A stretch of 64,000 nucleotides of DNA from Halovenus carboxidivorans (GTDB lineage: Archaea; Halobacteriota; Halobacteria; Halobacteriales; Haloarculaceae): NCBI RefSeq assembly GCF_009831575.1, contig NZ_WUUT01000005.1, positions 62,001 through 126,000 on the forward strand, read 5' to 3'. The notes under the pieces were generated by a model. The model was not told the origin of the DNA, searched no databases, and saw nothing but the letters and a program-made list of their open reading frames with translations. This document shows positions 9,626 to 18,280 of this stretch, piece by piece (position 1 is the stretch's first letter; every line of letters begins with the position of its first letter). A program made the position numbers and the translations under genes.

Positions 9626-10285
9626 TCACGGGTCGAGGGCGGACTGTAACCGCTGGACCGTCGGCACGTACCAGTCTCTCGTGGCTGCGATCAACCGGAG
9701 TGTGACGGTCACGGCCGCACACGCCGCCGCGGCGCCGCTGGGAATGACACCGACGCCGTCGACGAGCCAGTACGAGATTCCGCCGAGGACCGCACAACTC
9801 GCGTAAAAGTCGTCGAACAGAATGAAGGGGGACCGGTCCAGGAGGATGTCAGCGAACGCGCCGCCGCCGACCGCGTTGATCGTCCCGATGGCGACGACCC
9901 CGAACGCCGACACGCCCGCCTCCGTCGCGACGATGGCACCCGTCGTCGTGAACGCCGCGAGACCGATCGCATCGGAGACGACCGTGATCGTGTGCTCGTC
10001 CGGGGCCGACAGGCCGACGCTCAACACCACCGCCAGGACGACACCCAGCAGTCCCAGCGCGATTTCGATCGGGGACTGCAGCGCGAGTGGCACTCGATTC
10101 ACGAGTAGATCCCGCGTGACGCCGCCGACGAACGCCGTCGCCAGGCCGACGACGGCAACCCCGAACAGGTCGAACTCCTCGCGGATCGCCTTGGCCGAAC
10201 CGACCAGCGCGAACGCGACGAGTCCTATCGTGTTCATGACCGCGAAGGGGTCGCCGAACAGCACCGAACCCAACTGCTGACTCAT
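9626..10285 (-). CDS. TRIC/UPF0126 family cation channel protein
   Basis: Seven-helix membrane protein of the trimeric intracellular cation channel-like family (UPF0126, YadS/YvgT relatives). The 219-residue length is typical. Two repeats of three helices each are visible: the first with LVGSAKAIREEFDLFGV and GGVTRDLLVNR, the second with ATEAGVSAFGVV and GGGAFADILLDRSPF. The glycine-rich GGxxRD / GGxxxD turns are diagnostic. Prokaryotic members conduct monovalent cations in vitro; a physiological role here is unknown. Confidence 0.88.
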   Translation of the reverse strand: MSQQLGSVLFGDPFAVMNTIGLVAFALVGSAKAIREEFDLFGVAVVGLATAFVGGVTRDLLVNRVPLALQSPIEIALGLLGVVLAVVLSVGLSAPDEHTITVVSDAIGLAAFTTTGAIVATEAGVSAFGVVAIGTINAVGGGAFADILLDRSPFILFDDFYASCAVLGGISYWLVDGVGVIPSGAAAACAAVTVTLRLIAATRDWYVPTVQRLQSALDP

Positions 10286-10415
10286 CGGTTTCGATTAGGT
10301 GATCGGCCTCTTGAGGGCTGTGTCTCCGTCCGCCGACCACCCAGATGCCGCACGGGATACGACGGGGGTTTCCAGAAGCGAGCCGGCGTCGTACGGGTCG
10401 ATAGCGAGGCCATCC

Positions 10416-11318
10416 TCACTGCGAGGGCGGCATCGCAGTTTCGAGTTCGCTCGTCGCCAGGAACTGCTCGACGAACGACTCGGCGGCCGCGCTCATCTCC
10501 GAGACGTTCGACAGCAGGACCGTCTCACTCGGGAACAGTCTCTCACCGATCAGGAGGCCGTGTTCGCGTGCAGTCGAGCCGGTCACCGTGAGATAGACGC
10601 CGAGTCCGCACTCGGCAATGGCGGCTTCTTCCTCTTGGCCCTCTTCGGGGTAGGTGAACTCGACGCCCTCGACGGCCTTCGATCCGAGCGTCGCTTCGAC
10701 CAGACGCTCGTATCGCGGCGAGACACAGAGCGGCCCGCTGTAATCGCTAATAAACGCCCGGTCCAGCGGCTGATCGGGCGAGTCGAGGACGTTCGGGCGG
10801 GCCAGCAGCGTGTGATGGACCGTATCCCCCAGTCCGGTGACGAGCCGAACGTCCGTGTCCGACGGGCTGATCCGCTCGTTGACCGCCTGCAGACTCCGCA
10901 GGGGTTCGTCCGCCAGCGAAACGATCTCTTCGAGAACGAGATCCGCGCTGTCGAATCCGAGCGCGAACTCGTGTTTTCGCAGCGCCCGCAGTGGCTCCTC
11001 TCTGCCGACTAACTGGAGACGGCGGTCCCCGAACGGGAGCGTGATACTGTCGAAGACGATCCGGCGGGGCATCCCCTTTCGCGCGTCCCGAAAGAGCGTG
11101 AACTCCGGCTGTTCCGGCGTCGAGAGGTCGCTGTACGACGCCAGACGCTCGTAGACGGTCCGCTCGTCCGTCCGCTCTCCCTTCGTGATCGCTTTCTCGT
11201 ACCGGAGCGTCGAGATAATCTCGTCGGCCGTCTCCTCGAACCCGCTGCGGGCGACCCGTTCGAGGACCGCCTCCAACGGTCGCCCCTTGCGGGGCACCGC
11301 GACGCGTATCGGCTCCAT
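10416..11318 (-). CDS. HisG-like (ATP phosphoribosyltransferase-related) protein of unknown function
   Basis: A 300-residue soluble acidic protein. The N terminus VAVPRKGRPLEAVLERVARSG resembles the start of HisG (ATP phosphoribosyltransferase). ALGFDSADLVLEE at 119-131 resembles the HisG GITGxD segment, and TGSTAREHGLLIGERLFPSE at 246-265 resembles the HisG PRPP-binding loop (TGxTLxANGL). The segment between is much less like HisG, and 30-90 carries an insertion-like region. It may be a diverged paralogue using the same periplasmic-binding-protein fold, not the histidine pathway enzyme. No histidine gene is nearby. Family resemblance is from reading motifs; function is unknown. Confidence 0.6.
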   Translation of the reverse strand: MEPIRVAVPRKGRPLEAVLERVARSGFEETADEIISTLRYEKAITKGERTDERTVYERLASYSDLSTPEQPEFTLFRDARKGMPRRIVFDSITLPFGDRRLQLVGREEPLRALRKHEFALGFDSADLVLEEIVSLADEPLRSLQAVNERISPSDTDVRLVTGLGDTVHHTLLARPNVLDSPDQPLDRAFISDYSGPLCVSPRYERLVEATLGSKAVEGVEFTYPEEGQEEEAAIAECGLGVYLTVTGSTAREHGLLIGERLFPSETVLLSNVSEMSAAAESFVEQFLATSELETAMPPSQ

Positions 11319-11436
11319 TATCTCTCGGCAGGTGACCCAGCCCCAAAACGAAACCGGTTCTCCCCGGCCACTGAGCCGAGAACTCCCCGTCCCGTCGAGA
11401 GCTGAGCTTTACAGCAGTCGACTACCGCCGAACTGA

Positions 11437-11499
11437 GCTAACTCCTGTTCTCAGATCGGGTAGTTTTGTTAACAGCGGAAACAAGTTAGCGAGGAGTTA
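11437..11499. repeat. Inverted repeats in the divergent HisG-like / thioesterase promoter
   Basis: GCTAACT (11437-11443) pairs with AGTTAGC (11484-11490), and TAACTCCT (11439-11446) pairs with AGGAGTTA (11492-11499). The two right-hand copies lie side by side, so the left site can match either. The 247-base gap around it holds no other feature that I see apart from an AT-rich stretch (TAGTTTTGTTAACA, 11461-11474). Could be a regulator binding site. Confidence 0.4.
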
Positions 11500-11565
11500 A
11501 GGGGACGGAGCGTGTCCCTCCGGCAGGGATGATTCGACGGACGCTCCGGATCGAGGTGGGTATCG

Positions 11566-12009
11566 ATGGATGAAGACGTGCTCGACTCCGTGCAAGCGGT
11601 GATCGACGACCACGACTTTCTCTCCTGGCTCGGCGTCGAAGTCACGGAGTTCGAGGAGGGCCGGGCCGTGTTGTCGATGCCCCACGACCAGAAACTCACG
11701 AACATCGTCGAGGGGTCCCGCGGGACAATCCACGGCGGTGTGACCGCCTCGCTCGTCGACACCGCGAGCGGGTTCGCGCTGCGGACGACGTTTGCTGACC
11801 CGACGGCACCGGCGCTGACGACGACGGATCTCGACGTGACGTATCTCCGACCGGCGCGGAGCGACCTCACCGTCGAGGCGGAGGTCGTCCGCGCGGGGGA
11901 ATCGATGGGATTCACCGACGTGACAGTCTTCGGTGAGACGCCCGGCGGTGAGCGAAAGGCGGTCGTCAAAGGGTCCGCGAGCTATCGGCTGTTCAGAGAA
12001 TCGCAGTAA
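11566..12009 (+). CDS. PaaI-type hotdog-fold thioesterase
   Basis: Acyl-CoA thioesterase-like protein of 147 residues, a normal length. The PaaI active-site pattern is visible: GTIHGGVTASLVDTASGFAL near residues 57-76 with the catalytic HGG and Asp, then a beta-strand run TTDLDVTYLRPARSDLTVEAEVVRAG. Likely hydrolyses an aromatic or short-chain acyl-CoA; the substrate is not evident. It sits beside the acyl-CoA dehydrogenase group at 12022-14553 but on the opposite strand. Confidence 0.87.
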   Translation: MDEDVLDSVQAVIDDHDFLSWLGVEVTEFEEGRAVLSMPHDQKLTNIVEGSRGTIHGGVTASLVDTASGFALRTTFADPTAPALTTTDLDVTYLRPARSDLTVEAEVVRAGESMGFTDVTVFGETPGGERKAVVKGSASYRLFRESQ

Positions 12010-12021
12010 GCGAACTCGGGG

Positions 12022-12546
12022 TTACTCCTCGGCGGTCGCCGAGAGGTCCTCGAGCACCTCGGGGTCGGTTCGGAACTTGAGGACGTTGTGGACCACCGAG
12101 TTGCGGATGTTGTGGATCACTTCCCCGTGCTCCTTGTAGAAGTCGTGGATCCACTTCGACTCCGCTTCCCGGTCTGGGAACATCATCACCGACTTCCACT
12201 GGTACTCCCCGTCGGAGAGGAAGTAGAAGATGGTGTGTTCGTCGTCGCGGATGTCCTCCATCGCCTCCCGCCAGCCGTCCTCGAAGGCGGTCGGGTCGAT
12301 CTTGAACTCGAACAACCCGAAGATGAAATACTCCTCGTTGGGGATGATCGCTTCCCGGAAGACGCCCTGTTCGCGCATTCCGCGAATCGATTCGCTGACG
12401 GTGACGTGCGAGACATCGATCCCGTGGTCCTCTTCGAGGATGCGGGCCAGATCCCGCGAGGAGAGCTGTGGATCGCGCGACAGCTCCCGCAGGATCAGAA
12501 TATCCCGCTCCTTGAATTCCCAGTCCGGGGCATCATCGTCGTTCAT
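12022..12546 (-). CDS. AsnC/Lrp-like winged-helix transcriptional regulator
   Basis: DNA-binding regulator of 174 residues. Residues 10-75 form a winged helix-turn-helix (ERDILILRELSRDPQLSSRDLARILEED, then HVTVSESIRGMREQGV), close to the AsnC/Lrp type. The C-terminal 95 residues do not match the usual RAM domain and look like a family-specific effector or dimer domain (FYFLSDGEYQWKSVMMFPDRE). It lies 21 bases downstream of the hydrolase gene on the same strand and probably regulates this fatty-acid-like operon. The ligand is unknown. Confidence 0.8.
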   Translation of the reverse strand: MNDDDAPDWEFKERDILILRELSRDPQLSSRDLARILEEDHGIDVSHVTVSESIRGMREQGVFREAIIPNEEYFIFGLFEFKIDPTAFEDGWREAMEDIRDDEHTIFYFLSDGEYQWKSVMMFPDREAESKWIHDFYKEHGEVIHNIRNSVVHNVLKFRTDPEVLEDLSATAEE

Positions 12547-12567
12547 GATTTGACCAACTGTGTCTTC

Positions 12568-13410
12568 CTACCCAAGGTTTTCGGTCAGGAACGCCTCCAG
12601 ATGCTCGACGTACTCTTCGGGGCGGTCGTACGGCACCCAGTGGTAGGCCTCCAGTTCGACCATCTCGCCGCCGAGATCGTCGACCAGGCGTTCGCCGTAC
12701 TCGATGGGCTGGAACGTGTCTTCGCCGCCCCACAGACAGAGCAACTCCGTGTCGATCTCGTCGTAATCCAGCTCGGTCGTGTGATTCGTGTTCGTCGAGA
12801 CCGCACAGCGGGACAGCGACGTGACGCCCTCCTCGCTGAGCCACGGCGCGACCATCCCCTCGACGAACTCGGGATCGGCCTCGTCCTCGTAGACGCCGGC
12901 CTCGAAGGCCCCACCGACCTGTTGTTCGATCTGCTCGACCGGCGCGTCTGCGGTCTCCGGGAGGCCGAGGTCGCTGATGAACTCGACCGGCCAGGAGTCG
13001 TAACAGACCGCGTTCGACATGACCAGCCCCGCGACGCGGTCGGAGTTGTGAGCGGCGTAGCGCAACGCGACGCCGCCGCCGATGTCGTGGGCCGCGAGGA
13101 CGACGTCGCCGTCGACGAGGTCGTCGATCAGCTGTTCGAGCATCTGCTCCTGGGCACGGATCGAGCGGTCGAAACCGTCCTCCATCGAGGAGTTTCCGTA
13201 CCCGAGCAGATCCGGCACGATCACGCGGCGGTCGGAGCCGACCTCGGGGGCGATGTCACGCCAGAGATACGACCACGTCGGAATCCCGTGGACGAAGATC
13301 ACCGGTGGCTCCTCGCCGCCCTCGAACTCGTAGTACGCGGCGGTCAGGTCGTGACCGTCGACGGTGACCGACAGTTCGTCCTGACCCTCCGACCACTGTT
13401 CGTGATCCAT
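12568..13410 (-). CDS. Alpha/beta hydrolase with Asp nucleophile (haloalkane dehalogenase / epoxide hydrolase type)
   Basis: Soluble alpha/beta hydrolase of 280 residues. The oxyanion motif is HGIPTWSYLW (41-50). The nucleophile elbow reads AAHDIGGGVALRYA, putting Asp109 where esterases have Ser; this is the haloalkane dehalogenase, fluoroacetate dehalogenase and epoxide hydrolase pattern. Catalytic His is probably His257 (AYHWVPYDRPEEY) and an acidic partner lies in LWGGEDTFQP. The Trp that often follows the nucleophile in dehalogenases is Ile here, which weakens a dehalogenase call. It sits 3 bases from the acyl-CoA dehydrogenase stop, in an operon with that gene and the AsnC-type regulator. 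Confidence 0.83.
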   Translation of the reverse strand: MDHEQWSEGQDELSVTVDGHDLTAAYYEFEGGEEPPVIFVHGIPTWSYLWRDIAPEVGSDRRVIVPDLLGYGNSSMEDGFDRSIRAQEQMLEQLIDDLVDGDVVLAAHDIGGGVALRYAAHNSDRVAGLVMSNAVCYDSWPVEFISDLGLPETADAPVEQIEQQVGGAFEAGVYEDEADPEFVEGMVAPWLSEEGVTSLSRCAVSTNTNHTTELDYDEIDTELLCLWGGEDTFQPIEYGERLVDDLGGEMVELEAYHWVPYDRPEEYVEHLEAFLTENLG

Positions 13411-13413
13411 GGA

Positions 13414-14553
13414 TTAGATGATCTGGTCTGCGATGATGTTCTTCTGGATCTCGCTGGTACCCTCGTAGATCTTGGTGATCCGGGCGTCTCGGTAGTAGCG
13501 TTCGACGGGGTGATCCGTGACGTAGCCGGCACCACCGTGGACCTGGATCGCCTCGTCGGCAATTTCGACAGCGTTCTCGCTTGCGAAGTACTTCGCCATG
13601 CTGGCGAACTTCGTCGCGGTCTGCTCGTTGCCGGCCTCGACCTGGGAGGCTGCGCGGTAGGTGAGCGAGCGAGCGGCTTCGTTCGTCGCCGCCATGTCGG
13701 CCAGTTTGTGCCGGATGGCCTGGTACTCGCTGATCTTCTGGCCGCCCTGCTCGCGCTCTTTGGCGTACTCCAGTGCGGCGTCCAGCGCGCCCTGGGCGGC
13801 ACCGACCGCCTGTGCGGCGACGCTGGTTCGACCTGACGCGAAGAAGTCCATCAGCTGGTAGAAGCCCTTGCCTTCCTCGCCGATGATGTGCTCCTCGGAG
13901 ACGCGAACGTCGTTGAGCATGACCTCCGCGAGGTCGGAGGCTCGGATGCCGAGCTTGTTGTCGATCTTCTCGGTCTCGACGCCGTCTTTGTCCATCTCGA
14001 CCAGGAAGGCCGTGATGCCCTTGTGACCCGCGCCGGGGTCGGTCTTGGTCATACAGACACCGACGTCCGCGACGGTGCCGTTGGTGATCCACATCTTGTT
14101 GCCGTTGATGACGTACTCGTCGCCGTCCTTCTCGGCGGTCGTCTCGATCCCGGCGACGTTCGAGCCGTGTGCCGGCTCGGAGATCATCGAACAGGAGGCT
14201 GTCTCACCGGCCGCGATCTTCGGCAGCCACTCCTCTTTCATCCACTCTTTCCCGTACTTCGTGATCATGCTGGATCCGAATCCAGCGCTCCCGACGGCGC
14301 TACCGATACCGGGGTCCGCGCGCCAGAGCTCCTCGGTCACGATGGAGGAGGCCAGCGAATTCATCCCGGCACCGCCGTACTCGACGGGGATGTTCGGCGC
14401 GACGAAGTCGTTCTCCGCGGCCTTCTTGCGGATCTCTTCGGGATACGTGTGGTTCTCGTCGTACTCGCGGGCGACGGGCTTGATCTCCTCTTCACCAAAC
14501 TCGCGCACCGCCTTTCTAATCATTCGGTGCTCGTCGGACAGTTCGAACGACAT
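13414..14553 (-). CDS. Acyl-CoA dehydrogenase
   Basis: FAD flavoprotein that forms the trans-2 double bond of acyl-CoA in beta-oxidation or branched-chain breakdown. At 379 residues it has standard family length. N-terminal helical domain about 1-115, central beta domain with SMISEPAHGSNVAG and NGNKMWITNGTVAD (about 117-230), and C-terminal helical domain with IQVHGGAGYVTDHPVERYYRDARITKI-type ending, of which QVHGGAGYVTDHPVER is diagnostic. Glu in KIYEGTSEIQ is the likely catalytic base. First gene of the unit with the hydrolase and regulator; substrate chain length cannot be told. Confidence 0.93.
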   Translation of the reverse strand: MSFELSDEHRMIRKAVREFGEEEIKPVAREYDENHTYPEEIRKKAAENDFVAPNIPVEYGGAGMNSLASSIVTEELWRADPGIGSAVGSAGFGSSMITKYGKEWMKEEWLPKIAAGETASCSMISEPAHGSNVAGIETTAEKDGDEYVINGNKMWITNGTVADVGVCMTKTDPGAGHKGITAFLVEMDKDGVETEKIDNKLGIRASDLAEVMLNDVRVSEEHIIGEEGKGFYQLMDFFASGRTSVAAQAVGAAQGALDAALEYAKEREQGGQKISEYQAIRHKLADMAATNEAARSLTYRAASQVEAGNEQTATKFASMAKYFASENAVEIADEAIQVHGGAGYVTDHPVERYYRDARITKIYEGTSEIQKNIIADQII

Positions 14554-14575
14554 ATACGGCCTTTACACTTCCATT

Positions 14576-14585
14576 GTAAAATAAA
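14576..14585 (-). promoter_or_regulatory. TATA box for the acyl-CoA dehydrogenase operon
   Basis: On the minus strand this reads TTTATTTTAC, centred 28 bases before the ATG at 14553, the spacing of a leaderless haloarchaeal promoter. The rest of the 238-base divergent gap has other AT-rich stretches but no clear repeat. Confidence 0.65.
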
Positions 14586-14791
14586 TTCTGGACGAGTTTT
14601 CATCCGTTAATAGGAATTTGTTACGCGTCGAAATCTCGTTACCGACATCCGATACCATATTTCAGATTCGTCCCAAATCTGTGGTCCCGGTCGCGCCTGG
14701 CAATTCTCGGGGCGGTCGTCCGATCCGATCACCAGCGGGAGTTCTGTCAATCCTGAACGCTTAAGAGGATCGTTGAATTACGGGGCGAAGG

Positions 14792-15772
14792 ATGGACTCC
14801 CCGAGTACGTCACAATCACAGACGGAGATCCACCGGATCGAGATCGGTGTCGACTGGCCGCCCGGCCACGTCGCCGCGTATCTGATCGACGCCGACGAAC
14901 CGATCCTCGTCGACGCGGGGATGGACGGCGAGGAATCCGCGACAGAGTTCGAGGCGGGACTTTCCGAGGCGGGATACACGCTCGCGGACATCGACCACCT
15001 TGTTCTCACGCACCCGCACGTCGATCACATCGGACAGGTCAACGCCGTCCGCGAGGCGGGGTCACCGACGGTGTACGCCCCTGTCGGTGCGCGTGCGCGA
15101 CTGTCACGAGATGTCGACGACCTCGGCGCGACGGTCAGACGACACGCGTCCCGCGCGGGACTTCGCGGCGAGATGCTCGATACGGTCGTCGAACAGTCGG
15201 TCAACTCTCTGGAACGAAACCGGACGTTGCTCGATCCCGACACCGTCGATGTCTGGATCGAAGACGGCGACGAGGTTCCGGTCGGGGGGGTCACCTTTCG
15301 GGCGATTCACACGCCCGGCCACCAGGCCGATCACCTCTGTTACGATGTCGACATCGACGGTGAACAGATCCTGTTTTCCGGTGATATCCTGCTGGAGCCG
15401 TTCCGGTCGGTGATGATTCACACCGGCCTCGACACCGGAGTCGAGGACGCCGTCGAGGCGTTTTTCACGGCCCTGGATCGCCTCGATAGCCTGGGGCCGC
15501 GGCGCGTCTTCCCGGGCCACGGCCCGACCCACGACCGCCTCCACGAGACTGCGACACGCTCCCGTGAGAATATCGAGGAGATGCTGGCCGGCGCGCGAGC
15601 GGTCGTCGCCGACGGGGGGACGACAGTTCTCGAACTCGCACAGAAGCGCTCCGGCGACAGGAACTTCCACTACGTTCTCCCGGAGGTCTACAGTGCACTC
15701 TCACACCTGGAGGCCGAAGGAGAGGTGCAGTCCCGCGTCGAGGACGGCATCAGCTACTACTTCGTCGACTGA
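14792..15772 (+). CDS. MBL-fold metallo-hydrolase
   Basis: Metallo-beta-lactamase-fold hydrolase of 326 residues. The zinc motif HPHVDHIGQ (HxHxDH) is near residues 74-82, with DAGMDG before it, IHTPGHQADHLCY downstream, and FPGHGPTHDRL supplying the last ligand. The C-terminal 70 residues form a helical domain with a winged-helix look (VYSALSHLEAEGEVQSRVEDG), as in many LACTB2/RNase Z-unrelated MBL proteins. Substrate unknown. Its last 23 bases overlap the convergent protease gene. Confidence 0.88.
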   Translation: MDSPSTSQSQTEIHRIEIGVDWPPGHVAAYLIDADEPILVDAGMDGEESATEFEAGLSEAGYTLADIDHLVLTHPHVDHIGQVNAVREAGSPTVYAPVGARARLSRDVDDLGATVRRHASRAGLRGEMLDTVVEQSVNSLERNRTLLDPDTVDVWIEDGDEVPVGGVTFRAIHTPGHQADHLCYDVDIDGEQILFSGDILLEPFRSVMIHTGLDTGVEDAVEAFFTALDRLDSLGPRRVFPGHGPTHDRLHETATRSRENIEEMLAGARAVVADGGTTVLELAQKRSGDRNFHYVLPEVYSALSHLEAEGEVQSRVEDGISYYFVD

Positions 15773-17861
15773 GGCGAGCGCCGAGGAGCAGACCGAGCAT
15801 GACGACCGGGACCGCCACGGGACCGAACGCGTTGCCGTCCCCGCTGTCGTCCGTCGAGGGTGCTGATGCGCTGGTGTCGTCACTCGACTGCTCCGAGGAC
15901 TGATTCGTCGAGTCGTCCGCGGACGCCGGCTCGACAGTTACGGCCACTGTGTCGGTCGTATTCCCCGAGCCGAAGGTGTACGTGCCGGGCTCTTCGATCC
16001 GGACGACGACGCTGACCTCCTCGGTAGCAGTTCCGTCGAGTCGAACCCTCGAATCGGTGAATCGCCGTCCGTCGCGGGTTAAGCCGATGCTCCCCGCCGC
16101 CGGCCAGGCCGCTTCGTTGGTCACCGTCGCCGAGAGTCGAACCGCGGCTCCCGCACTGATGGTCGACCTGTTGACAGACAGCGACTCGACTGTCGGGGTC
16201 GCCGGCCGGATGACCTGCACGTCGAGCACGCGCTCCCCGACCGCGAGGCGTACGGGGCCGGGGGCCGTGAACGTGTACGCGAACTCGATGCGGCGCTGTT
16301 CGCCGGCGTCGAGCGTGCCCGTGGTCGTGCTGACGACGGACCCGTCCGCGAACAACCGAGCGGTAAACGTCCCGGGTCGGCCGCCGAAGTTCTCCGCGAG
16401 GACGGCGAATCGAACTGTCTCTCCGGGGACGACCGGTTCTCCCTCCGCCAGCCGTCGGTCCCTGTACGGACCGCTGACGTCGACTCGGTCGTCCGCCGTC
16501 GACAGCGTGATACGGGCGGGCTCGGGCGGTTCTGCGAAGGCCGTCTCGTGGGCCGCCTGATCCCACATCGCCGGACGATCCGTCGTCGTCGTCCACCGCT
16601 CGGCGCGGGCCGCGACGGTCTCCCCCGCCGTCTCGGCGATCACCGACTGGAGATCGGTCCGATTCAGGACGGTCGCGCGGCCGTTGAACCGTCGAAAGAC
16701 GGCCTGGAGGGACTTGTTACTGGCAGTTTGGCGACGAATGCGCCTGTCGAGTTCGCCCGCGACCAGCGCCCCGACGTGGTACTGCGCGGTGCCCTGCCAG
16801 GTCGCCGGATCGGCCAGGATCGACCCGCCGAACTGCTCGCTCGTCCCGACCGCCAGTCGGCGCCGGAAGCGCTCGAAACTGATCGATCCCTGATCGAGAG
16901 AGAGCAGTGCCGCGTAGTAAGTCGCCCCGCCCTCGGTCAGCCAGCCCAGGTCGCTCGCCGCCGCCCAGTTCTGGCGGGTGTGGACGTACTCGTGGAGCCA
17001 GACGTTGTCCGCGTCGGCGAGTCGCTCCCTGTCACGAACCCACATATCCGCCGGACCGGTCTGGAGCCCTCGAACCCCCCAGTCGATGTTGTCCGACGGC
17101 GTGGCGATCACGAACACCGTCTCGTCCCGGTCACCGACCCGGAGTTCGTCGGACGCCGCCGACAGCGAATCGAACAGCGCAGCGGGGGATTCGGACAGGC
17201 TCGCTGCCGCGGGGACGATGAGCCTGAACCGCTGGCCGTGGGCGTTGTGAGTGAACTCCTCGTACGCGCCGAGATACGCCATCACGTCACCCGCGGCACC
17301 GGGTCCGTCGACGACCGTCTCGCGCTCGAATCCGACGCTGTCGGGCTCCCGCCAGCCCCAACTGTGTCCGGTCGCGGGTTGGGAGACGACTCCCCAGGCA
17401 CCGACGTCGGCGTAGACGAGCCGTCCCGGTCCCGCGATGGGTCCGGTCCTGTCGAGCGACTCGTTCGCCTGGACCGCGTAGGCGAGCGTCGGTCGCCGCG
17501 TCGTGCCGTCCCAGCGATACGTGTGATCGTCCTCCCGGACGAACCCGTCAGCGGAGCGAACGACCGACGACGCCGGCAGCGTCACGCGCAGTAGCGCCGC
17601 CTCCGTGGGCATCTCGTAGCGGTGTCGGGCGAGATACTGTCCCCGCTGCTCCGGCAGGCGGGCCAGTTCCTGCGTGAGTGTGATCGTCGTCTCTCCGGGC
17701 ACCTCCTGCGCACCCCGTTCCGTGTCGAACTCCGTCGAGTCCGTGACCAGTTTCGGGTCCTCCGGCGAGGAGTCGGCGGCCGCGCCGCCGGTAGACAGCA
17801 CGAGAATGTCCCCAAACAGCAACAGAAACGCGGCGCCGCGGGACGCGCGGGTGAAATCCAT
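15750..17861 (-). CDS. Secreted, membrane-anchored gluzincin metalloprotease-like protein
   Basis: A 703-residue exported protein. The N terminus has a hydrophobic signal segment (residues 10-28), and the C-terminal end has a Ser/Thr/Asp-rich linker, a single helix (about 676-694) and RRSSS, so it is tethered outside the cell. The zinc motif HEYVH is at 290-294 and a third ligand Glu310 follows in WLTEGGATYY, the M1/M61 gluzincin pattern. Residues 1-280 look like a beta-rich M61-type N-terminal region. Residues 450-650 contain two Ig-like/CARDB-type beta domains (PVVPGETVRFAVLAENFGG; ISAGAAVRLSATVTNEA). Substrate unknown; protease activity is inferred from the motif. Confidence 0.8.
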   Translation of the reverse strand: MDFTRASRGAAFLLLFGDILVLSTGGAAADSSPEDPKLVTDSTEFDTERGAQEVPGETTITLTQELARLPEQRGQYLARHRYEMPTEAALLRVTLPASSVVRSADGFVREDDHTYRWDGTTRRPTLAYAVQANESLDRTGPIAGPGRLVYADVGAWGVVSQPATGHSWGWREPDSVGFERETVVDGPGAAGDVMAYLGAYEEFTHNAHGQRFRLIVPAAASLSESPAALFDSLSAASDELRVGDRDETVFVIATPSDNIDWGVRGLQTGPADMWVRDRERLADADNVWLHEYVHTRQNWAAASDLGWLTEGGATYYAALLSLDQGSISFERFRRRLAVGTSEQFGGSILADPATWQGTAQYHVGALVAGELDRRIRRQTASNKSLQAVFRRFNGRATVLNRTDLQSVIAETAGETVAARAERWTTTTDRPAMWDQAAHETAFAEPPEPARITLSTADDRVDVSGPYRDRRLAEGEPVVPGETVRFAVLAENFGGRPGTFTARLFADGSVVSTTTGTLDAGEQRRIEFAYTFTAPGPVRLAVGERVLDVQVIRPATPTVESLSVNRSTISAGAAVRLSATVTNEAAWPAAGSIGLTRDGRRFTDSRVRLDGTATEEVSVVVRIEEPGTYTFGSGNTTDTVAVTVEPASADDSTNQSSEQSSDDTSASAPSTDDSGDGNAFGPVAVPVVMLGLLLGARLSRRSSS

Positions 17862-17911
17862 ACGGTATGCAGTGGCTACCGGTAGTTAGTCCTGCCGGCG
17901 GCCGCGAGCGA

Positions 17912-18157
17912 TCACAGGTCCCGAGCGACTCGCAGCTCCGTGTCGGTGATCGTTGCGACGCTGTCGGCCGGCACCTCGATGTCGTCCTCGCCGGCGTCAC
18001 CGAAGCCCAGCCCCTGGATGACGGAGTTCGCGACGCTCGGCTCCGGATCGACGAACGCGACCTGTTCTTCCGGATCGACCGCCGTGACGACGCCGATCTC
18101 TTCGCCCTCGATATCGATGAGCACTTTGCCCTCGTCCTGCGTCGACAGAACTGTCAT
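17912..18157 (-). CDS. Small PRC-barrel-like protein
   Basis: An 81-residue acidic protein starting MTVLSTQDEGKVLIDIEGEEIGVVTAV. The pattern G-K-x-V-x-D-x-x-G-x-x-I-G-V-V is that of PRC-barrel domains, which mediate RNA or protein contacts in several settings. An in-frame start nine codons upstream exists, but its extra residues look unlike coding sequence of this family. Function unknown. Confidence 0.75.
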   Translation of the reverse strand: MTVLSTQDEGKVLIDIEGEEIGVVTAVDPEEQVAFVDPEPSVANSVIQGLGFGDAGEDDIEVPADSVATITDTELRVARDL

Positions 18158-18280
18158 ACTCGCTTCTTGTTCCAACGGACACAAAAAGCCCGGCGGCGCG
18201 TTTCACGGTGGGAGGCGCGACGGCAGATGGACGGACTCGGTGACGGTACACTCATACTGGTGGTGAGAGAACGTCCGGAT

